In this document: positions 58,281 to 64,000 of the stretch, one piece after another | How the letters are laid out: the number at the start of each line of letters is the position of its first letter | How positions within the stretch are numbered: the stretch's first letter is position 1 | DNA from: Shewanella decolorationis S12 | GTDB taxonomy: Bacteria > Pseudomonadota > Gammaproteobacteria > Enterobacterales > Shewanellaceae | Direction of reading: 5' to 3' | Length of the DNA stretch: 64,000 nt | Assembly: GCF_000485795.1 (NCBI RefSeq) | Contig: NZ_AXZL01000061.1 | Location: 62,001-126,000, forward strand | The notes under the pieces: model-generated | What the model was told of the DNA's origin: nothing | The model's input: only the letters and a program-made list of their open reading frames with translations | Databases searched by the model: none | Made by a program: the position numbers and the translations under genes

Positions 58281-58306
58281 AAAGGGAGCTTTAAGCTCCT
58301 TTTTTA
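58281..58306 (+). terminator. Terminator after acpS
   Basis: An inverted repeat, GGAGC and GCTCC, extended by A-T pairs and followed by TTTTTT, lies about 20 bases after the acpS stop. Confidence 0.85.
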
Positions 58307-58431
58307 TTACCTAAATTACCTAGCAACAATTTTGTTACTTTTTACTGTTCAGTCTCGCGTTTTTGGGCTAGGTTAGGTCAAAAGTGGTATTTAAACAAAA
58401 ATTTGCAGGGACTGAGTAAAAGGAGCCCAAG

Positions 58432-58953
58432 ATGAAATCCGCCGTTGAGCAGTTATCAACCTATAAAAGTGTGCACTTGAATCCGCGCAATATTCGAACC
58501 CATTTCGTTGGCATCCCATTAATTATATGGTCGGCTTTCCTATTATTAGCGACTATCCGTATTCCACTTGGTAGTGCAGGCGATGTGAGTTTAGGTGTGA
58601 TTTTAGGGGCTGGCGTGCTGGTTTATTACTTTCGCTTACATGCTAAGTTAGCGATTGGTCTGGCCCTGTTTATCACTCCCGTCGTGTATTCAACAGAGTT
58701 AGTGGCCTCCTCTCCCAATGCATTTTGGTTAGCCATATCGGTATTTATCGTTGGTTGGGTTTTTCAGTTGATTGGCCATCAATACGAGAAGGCCAAACCC
58801 GCTTTTGTGGACGATTTAAACCAACTACTAATTGGCCCGTTCTTCTTAATGGCCGAAGTGTATTTTCTCTTGGGGCTTGAAAAAGAGTTAGATGCCGAGA
58901 TTACACCTATCGCTATCGAAAAGCGCCGAGCACTCGATAGCAAAAAAGTGTAG
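58432..58953 (+). CDS. Mpo1-like (DUF962) membrane protein
   Basis: Inner-membrane protein of 173 aa. The N-terminal YKSVHLNPRNIRTHFVGIPLI and the later GWVFQLIGHQYEKAKPAFVDDLNQLLIGPFF match the DUF962/Mpo1 family, where the conserved histidines bind iron. The yeast member Mpo1 is a dioxygenase acting on 2-hydroxy fatty acids. The bacterial substrate is unknown. AAAGGAG lies close upstream of the ATG. It appears monocistronic. Confidence 0.88.
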   Translation: MKSAVEQLSTYKSVHLNPRNIRTHFVGIPLIIWSAFLLLATIRIPLGSAGDVSLGVILGAGVLVYYFRLHAKLAIGLALFITPVVYSTELVASSPNAFWLAISVFIVGWVFQLIGHQYEKAKPAFVDDLNQLLIGPFFLMAEVYFLLGLEKELDAEITPIAIEKRRALDSKKV

Positions 58954-59000
58954 CTTTTGGTTTTATAGACTTTTGTCATGGCTTCTGCACGGCTAATAAG

Positions 59001-60419
59001 TTACAACTCAATAAGTAAATCAATTAGTTGTGCATTCATATCTTCCGACTCGAATGTTGCTGTGAGTGATACATTATCTTTTCGATAAAATACTTGTTCG
59101 AAATTATCTTCCGAATCTTGGTTTTTTGATAAGAAATCAGATTTAGTGATGGGAATGTTGTAGTTTTTCAATGTTTGTATAAATTCGTCTTTGTTTTGAT
59201 TTCTAGTTAGTGACTCTGTAAACCGAATTTTACTGACTTTTCTTGCCTCAATATCATTAATGCCGATAAGAATGTTTTCATTAGCGATGATCCATTGTTC
59301 ATTACGTGAGGAGTCAACCTGATTAGGTATTTTTATAATGTTGGAAAGTTGAGAGGGGCTTAAGATAAATTCATCCTTGTTTTTATTTTCGATAAATTGT
59401 TTTATTTTATTGTTGTCAAACTCATTGAATTTTATCGAAGTGAACTTGCCGCTGTTTTCTCGTGGAACAAACGAATATCCAGTTAACATCTCTGCTGTTT
59501 CATGTCTATTGTTTAAACTGAAGGTTTCGAAGTGCAATATTAGCTTATTGTTTTTTCCATCGAGGTGATAATCGTTGCCTTCTTGTTCTATTTTCTCGAG
59601 CGACAGTATTTGCGCTAACTTATCTTTAAATTGTATATTGCCATCAATAATCCAGTTATCTTGGTCATAATTATCACTAGGCTCAATCATATTGCTGCCA
59701 TGATTATTTAGAATGCTCTGGTTTTTATCAATTCTAACAATCTGGCTGTTTTTTGCATAAATCCACAGTGTTCTACCGTAAACATAGGCTGTTGAACCGT
59801 CCTGCATAGACAATTTTACGCTCTCTGGTCCCATCAATTGGTTTATAGATGACTCCGGCTCACCATTACTTAAGCCATAAGCATGATTCAATGTAATATT
59901 CGCTGCTGGAGCAAGGTGGTTTTCAGCTTGTTTATATTGACTGACGTTGTTTGCGAATTCTACATTAACCTCTTCGGTCTTTTGTATAATCTGCTGACCT
60001 TTGTTGTTATACGGCGTAGGTTTCGTTGTTAAACTTCGATCTTGGCATAGCTTGATATTTTTCACTGTGGTGAGAATTTTAAATTTCTTAACATATACTT
60101 TATTTTTGATGGGTTTACTCTCAAAAATACCCAGGTTAATTTTTTCAATAATAATAGCGTCGGCGCCTTGTGATAGTGCATCTTGTTGAATGCTTGAAAG
60201 CATATTTTCTAGATATCTTCCATCAAATGACGTTATGTTAGCGTCTTTACTTTCTAAGAGTTCATTTTCATTTAATTCATACGTGTAGTTGTTATTTTTT
60301 GTAGCTATTACTTTGTATTCACATTTTGGATAATAATCCAGGATTTGCGGAAGTCCGTCTGCTGCCAAAGTAAAGGAGGGCGAAAATAGAATGAATGAGA
60401 AAACTAAGTATTTAAACAT
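59001..60419 (-). CDS. Secreted protein of unknown function (472 aa), AT-rich
   Basis: Not recognised. A signal peptide MFKYLVFSFILFSPSFTLA is followed by a mature protein rich in Asn, Lys, Ile and Glu. Residues about 30-125 (with AIIIEKINLG after DALSQGAD and paired cysteines in PKCEYKV and IKLCQDRS) faintly recall RcsF- or YbjQ-like heavy-metal-binding folds. The next segment, HAYGLSNGEPESSINQLMGPESVKLS, reads like a small lipoprotein-type domain. The gene is visibly richer in A+T than its neighbours, which suggests horizontal origin. It has no partner genes. Confidence 0.65.
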   Translation of the reverse strand: MFKYLVFSFILFSPSFTLAADGLPQILDYYPKCEYKVIATKNNNYTYELNENELLESKDANITSFDGRYLENMLSSIQQDALSQGADAIIIEKINLGIFESKPIKNKVYVKKFKILTTVKNIKLCQDRSLTTKPTPYNNKGQQIIQKTEEVNVEFANNVSQYKQAENHLAPAANITLNHAYGLSNGEPESSINQLMGPESVKLSMQDGSTAYVYGRTLWIYAKNSQIVRIDKNQSILNNHGSNMIEPSDNYDQDNWIIDGNIQFKDKLAQILSLEKIEQEGNDYHLDGKNNKLILHFETFSLNNRHETAEMLTGYSFVPRENSGKFTSIKFNEFDNNKIKQFIENKNKDEFILSPSQLSNIIKIPNQVDSSRNEQWIIANENILIGINDIEARKVSKIRFTESLTRNQNKDEFIQTLKNYNIPITKSDFLSKNQDSEDNFEQVFYRKDNVSLTATFESEDMNAQLIDLLIEL

Positions 60420-60776
60420 GTTTCATCCTTGAGAGTTTAATCGTATCGTGGAAGCAGCATTAAGACTATGCAGTTAAGTTTATTTACTATCAAAGATTTA
60501 ATCTTGTTGCAAGCTTGTTATGTCTAATGGTGTATTCCTACGATTAGATAAGGATGGCCTTTAGAAAAAATTAACGCGTAAACAAAAGGCAAATTAAAAA
60601 GTGAAGAGAAGGTAGTTAGAGTTTTCTCTTAAAAATCTATAATGTATTGAAAATGCTGAAGTTTTTTAGCGACTTAGATAACATTATAACTAATGGTATC
60701 TAAGTCGTACGTGGTATTTTGGGCTATTTGCTAAGGGTTAAATCAACCATGCATTTGCCGTAGGGAGGTAATCTAG
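60420..60776. other. Intergenic region, nothing recognised
   Basis: About 357 AT-rich bases between the unknown secreted protein and the CorC-like gene, both on the minus strand. I see no gene, no strong hairpin and no repeat. It presumably contains the promoter of the gene at 59001-60419. Confidence 0.5.
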
Positions 60777-62048
60777 TTACTTTTGAGACTGATAATGCTG
60801 TGGAATGATCCGCACTGTTTTGACCATATTATCCGCGACTTCAATCACTTCTAATGGGTAACCCGCTAGGCGCAGGCTAGTGTTCTCGGCGGGGATATCC
60901 TCTAAATACTCTAAGATCAAGCCATTGAGGGTTTTGGGGCCATCGGTTGGGAAATCCCATTTCATTTCTTTATTCAAATCACGGATAGTGATACTGGCAT
61001 CGACTAAGTAGCTTCCATCCTGTTGGGCTGTAATATCTTCACTCGGCGTGGCCAACATAGAGGTGGTGAAGTCGCCGACAATTTCTTCGAGAATATCTTC
61101 AAGTGTTACCAATCCTTGGATATCACCGTATTCATCGACCACAAGACCGATGCGCTCTTTATTGTGCTGAAAGTTGGCTAATTGCACATTGAGCGGTGTT
61201 CCTTCGGGAATAAAGTAGAGTTCTTTTACCGCACGTAGCAATGAGGATTTACTGAACTGCTCTTTTGATTGTAGGCGCAGTGCGTCACGCAGATGAATAA
61301 AACCAACAGCATCGTCAATGGTATCTCGGTATACCAACACTCGAGTATGCGGGCTTTGGATCACTTGGCGATTGATAAACTTAAAATCATCGTTGACGTT
61401 AATCGCATAGATATCCGAGCGCGGCACCATGATGTCTTCAACGGTCACTTTTTCTAAATCGAGAATTGATAACAGCATCTCTTGGTGGCGTTGGGGGATC
61501 AAGGCGCCAGCCTCATGTACGACCGTCCTTAACTCTTCTTGGCTAAGTGCATCGCTGCTGCTGATGGTTTTGATACCAAAGAGACGCAGTATGCCTGTAG
61601 TGATCCAGTTAACACTGCTGACCACGTAGGCAAAAATCGTTGATAAGCCAATAAGCAAAATACTCGATGGGAAGGCAATACGTTCCGGGTTCAAGGCGGC
61701 GATAGTTTTTGGGGTGACTTCGGCAAAGACCAAAACGACCAAGGTCAGTACCCCTGTGGCGACCGCGACGCCTAAATCGCCCCAAAGGCGCATCCCAATA
61801 ATGGTCGCAATGGCTGAGGCGAGAATATTAACGAGGTTATTACCTATCAGAATCAAGCCAATTAAGCGGTCAGGACGTTCGAGTAGCTTGAGGGCGCGTA
61901 TCGCACCTTTATGGCCGTTTGAGGCGAGATGCCTTAACCGATAGCGGTTAAGGGTCATCATGGCGGTTTCAGAACCTGAAAAGTAGGCAGAACAAAGGAT
62001 AAGCACTAGTAAGAAAATGAGGAGTGCGCTTGTCGATATAGCGTCCAA
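60777..62048 (-). CDS. CNNM/CorC-family membrane protein with CBS domains (YfjD-like)
   Basis: Probable ion (magnesium or cobalt) transport or efflux protein of 423 aa. An N-terminal DUF21/CNNM domain with about four membrane spans (LLIFLLVLILCSAYFSGSETA, then VFAEVTPKTIAALNPE) is followed by a CBS pair (VPRSDIYAINVND and VLVYRDTIDDAVGFIHLRD; LVVDEYGDIQGLVTLEDILEEIVG). A C-terminal CorC/HlyC domain carries LVDASITIRDLNKEMKW. The E. coli homologue yfjD lies next to ypjD and ffh, the same order as here. Confidence 0.9.
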   Translation of the reverse strand: MDAISTSALLIFLLVLILCSAYFSGSETAMMTLNRYRLRHLASNGHKGAIRALKLLERPDRLIGLILIGNNLVNILASAIATIIGMRLWGDLGVAVATGVLTLVVLVFAEVTPKTIAALNPERIAFPSSILLIGLSTIFAYVVSSVNWITTGILRLFGIKTISSSDALSQEELRTVVHEAGALIPQRHQEMLLSILDLEKVTVEDIMVPRSDIYAINVNDDFKFINRQVIQSPHTRVLVYRDTIDDAVGFIHLRDALRLQSKEQFSKSSLLRAVKELYFIPEGTPLNVQLANFQHNKERIGLVVDEYGDIQGLVTLEDILEEIVGDFTTSMLATPSEDITAQQDGSYLVDASITIRDLNKEMKWDFPTDGPKTLNGLILEYLEDIPAENTSLRLAGYPLEVIEVADNMVKTVRIIPQHYQSQK

Positions 62049-62149
62049 AAATAGGCTCCAATCAGGCCGATAAGGTTAAGTTGATACCGAGAAATAAACG
62101 GGGTGTCAAGTCAGCTTAGGGAATTAGCGCCTAAGCTGACTTGGAATTA

Positions 62150-62938
62150 TTAACTAAGAATTAACTCTTTGACAATCCGAGCGCCAAAATAAGCTAAGGA
62201 TAACAAGGTCGCACCGGTTAAGGTGTAAATGACCGCGGTGCGAATTTTACAGCCGACCCAATACTGCTGCCATAACATGGCGATATACACAAACCACGCG
62301 ATGATAGACAGAATCGCCTTATGGCCTTTGCCATCGGCAAACATATCATCGAGGAAGATAAACCCAGTGGCGAGGGATAAACTCAGTAAAATCACCCCAA
62401 TAATCACCAGATGATAGAGCTGTTTTTCTACCGTCATCAGCGGCGGAATGCCTGGGCTTAGCATTAATTGTTTCTTCTTGAGTTTATTTTGGATCATCGC
62501 CAGCTGAATCGCGTAGAGAGCGGCGATCATCAGGGCGCTGTATGCCATAAGAGAGAGTACAACGTGGGCCAAAACCTCAGGATACAGCTCAAAGTGAGTA
62601 ATAAACTTAGGCGGTAATAACCAGAGTAGGGCTACAGAGAGCACAGAACAGGCGTAAACCACTGGCACAACCACAATCACTTTTAGCCTAAACATCATCA
62701 CGGTAAAGGTGAAGGCGATGATCCAGTTCACTAACGAGATCACATTAGTGAGGCTGAAGTTTTGTCCATCGGTCGTAAAAATCGCTTGAGACAGGGCGGC
62801 AGCGTGTAAAATCACGGCGATGGCGGCGACACCGGCAACGGCCTTACGATTAGGACCTTCAGGATGGAACAGTCGACTTGTCACTAATACCAATGCGATG
62901 CAATAAAAAAACATGGCTGAGGCAGAAAAAATGACCAT
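62150..62938 (-). CDS. ypjD: YpjD, CcsA/CcmC-like inner-membrane protein
   Basis: Polytopic membrane protein of 262 aa with about eight hydrophobic spans and the cytochrome c assembly family pattern (HVVLSLMAYSALMIAALYAIQL and KAILSIIAWFVYIAMLWQQY). It lacks an obvious tryptophan-rich haem motif. Its function is not established. In gammaproteobacteria ypjD is typically divergent from ffh, as found here. Confidence 0.88.
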   Translation of the reverse strand: MVIFSASAMFFYCIALVLVTSRLFHPEGPNRKAVAGVAAIAVILHAAALSQAIFTTDGQNFSLTNVISLVNWIIAFTFTVMMFRLKVIVVVPVVYACSVLSVALLWLLPPKFITHFELYPEVLAHVVLSLMAYSALMIAALYAIQLAMIQNKLKKKQLMLSPGIPPLMTVEKQLYHLVIIGVILLSLSLATGFIFLDDMFADGKGHKAILSIIAWFVYIAMLWQQYWVGCKIRTAVIYTLTGATLLSLAYFGARIVKELILS

Positions 62939-63226
62939 GGGTAATTAACCTATTCGTGTTGTTAATGGTGCCTTGAAAACGGGGCATACAGATCAATATT
63001 TTGCCTAGAATAACATGAGCCGTCGGCAAATGGGCAGTGACATAAGTTACAAAATTTAGCAGATTCTTATTGTTAGACGTAAATAGTCGTAGGCGAATCG
63101 CAAAATATGACCTAAAGCAGGTTAGTTGTCGAAGTTAACGCAAGTAGGGCATAGCAGTAGCATAATACGCCCGCATCGTTATAATACAGCCCATTAATCG
63201 AGATCCTAAAGGTATAGAGCAGGACG

Positions 63227-64000
63227 ATGTTTGAGAATCTAACCGACAGACTGTCACGCACGCTGAAAAATATCAGTGGCCGTGGTCGCTTAACCGAAGA
63301 AAACGTTAAGGAAACCCTGCGCGAAGTGCGTATGGCGCTGCTGGAGGCCGATGTTGCCCTGCCTGTGGTGCGTGAATTCGTTAACAATGTAAAAGAACGT
63401 GCCGTTGGTCAGGAAGTGGCGAAAAGCTTAAGTCCTGGTCAAGCCTTTATTAAGATTGTTCAAAGTGAACTTGAAAAATCCATGGGCGAGGCCAACCAAG
63501 CTCTGGATTTAGCCACTCAGCCGCCAGCTGTGGTGATGATGGCGGGTCTTCAAGGTGCGGGTAAAACGACCAGCGTTGCCAAATTAGGTAAGCTGCTGCG
63601 TACGCGCAATAAAAAATCGGTATTAGTCGTCAGCGCCGACGTTTACCGCCCAGCGGCGATTAAACAGCTAGAAACCTTAGCGACCGAAGTCGATGTGGAG
63701 TTCTTCCCATCGGATGTGAGCCAAAAGCCAATCGATATCGCTAAGGCGGCCATTGCCCACGCTAAACTTAAATTTATCGATGTGGTAATCCTCGACACCG
63801 CGGGTCGTCTGCACGTCGATGAAGCCATGATGGATGAAATCAAGGCGCTACATGCGGCGGTTAAACCGATTGAGACACTGTTTGTGGTCGACGCCATGAC
63901 AGGTCAAGACGCGGCAAACACAGCCAAAGCCTTTAACGAAGCGCTGCCGCTCACTGGTGTGATTTTAACTAAGGTTGACGGTGATGCGCGCGGCGGTGCG
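63227..64000 (+). CDS. ffh: Signal recognition particle protein Ffh (3' end cut by window edge)
   Basis: GTPase that binds 4.5S RNA and signal sequences of membrane proteins. It begins at the ATG at 63227 with AGGA just upstream: MFENLTDRLSRTLKNISGRG. The 258 visible codons cover the N domain and most of the G domain, with the P loop GLQGAGKTTSVAKL near residue 107, DVYRPAAIKQL, the G3 motif DTAGRLHVDE near residue 190 and TKVDGDARGGA at the edge. The C-terminal M domain lies outside the window. It is absent from simple ORF lists because no stop is in view. Confidence 0.97.
   Translation, partial: MFENLTDRLSRTLKNISGRGRLTEENVKETLREVRMALLEADVALPVVREFVNNVKERAVGQEVAKSLSPGQAFIKIVQSELEKSMGEANQALDLATQPPAVVMMAGLQGAGKTTSVAKLGKLLRTRNKKSVLVVSADVYRPAAIKQLETLATEVDVEFFPSDVSQKPIDIAKAAIAHAKLKFIDVVILDTAGRLHVDEAMMDEIKALHAAVKPIETLFVVDAMTGQDAANTAKAFNEALPLTGVILTKVDGDARGGA

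Overview
The window is a chromosomal stretch of a Shewanella-type gammaproteobacterium. Evidence for this is the gene order gltBD / yhcC-like radical SAM / hptA / oxyR / cyaC / mutH / rppH-ptsP / lgt-thyA / nhaA-nhaR / nadB / rpoE-rseABC / lepA / lepB-rnc-era-recO-pdxJ-acpS / CorC-like / ypjD / ffh, and protein sequences very close to those I know from Shewanella. No rRNA, tRNA or CRISPR array was seen. The first gene (aqpZ, minus strand) and the last (ffh, plus strand) are cut by the window edges.

Layout. 1-9.6 kb: aqpZ, then a probable peptide-use locus made of a TonB-dependent receptor, a secreted S9 (prolyl oligopeptidase family) peptidase and a CadC-like membrane regulator with a TolB-type propeller. 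9.6-17.4 kb: cell-wall recycling and hydrolysis (anmK, M23 peptidase), tyrS, and small membrane or secreted proteins, then a CobD/CbiB-family protein with mtnN. 17.6-25 kb: gltBD with a 16-bp perfect palindrome upstream, and a radical SAM gene. 25-33.8 kb: the regulators HptA, OxyR and CyaC, then mutH, rppH, ptsP, a TauE-like permease and lgt. A cluster of DnaA-box-like sites lies in the 690-bp mutH-rppH gap.

34.34-43.29 kb is the striking part: an AT-rich element of about 8.9 kb inserted inside thyA. It splits the 264-codon host gene exactly after codon 171. Its ends carry an 11-bp inverted repeat flanked by a TTCTT direct repeat. It encodes a translationally coupled operon of three tyrosine recombinases (404, 689 and 687 aa) plus a small HTH/coiled-coil protein, a Tn554-like architecture with one extra large recombinase. 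It also carries its own divergent, apparently intact thymidylate synthase behind a perfect 14-bp inverted repeat, a 79-aa unknown, and a CoiA-like nuclease. The element thus destroys an important gene and brings a replacement whose sequence no longer matches the insertion site.

43.6-64 kb returns to the conserved backbone. nhaA carries a one-base frameshift. It is followed by nhaR, sdhE-ygfX, nadB, the sigma-E operon with a recognisable sigma-E-type promoter, the lepB-acpS cluster, an unrecognised AT-rich secreted protein, and the CorC-like/ypjD/ffh group.
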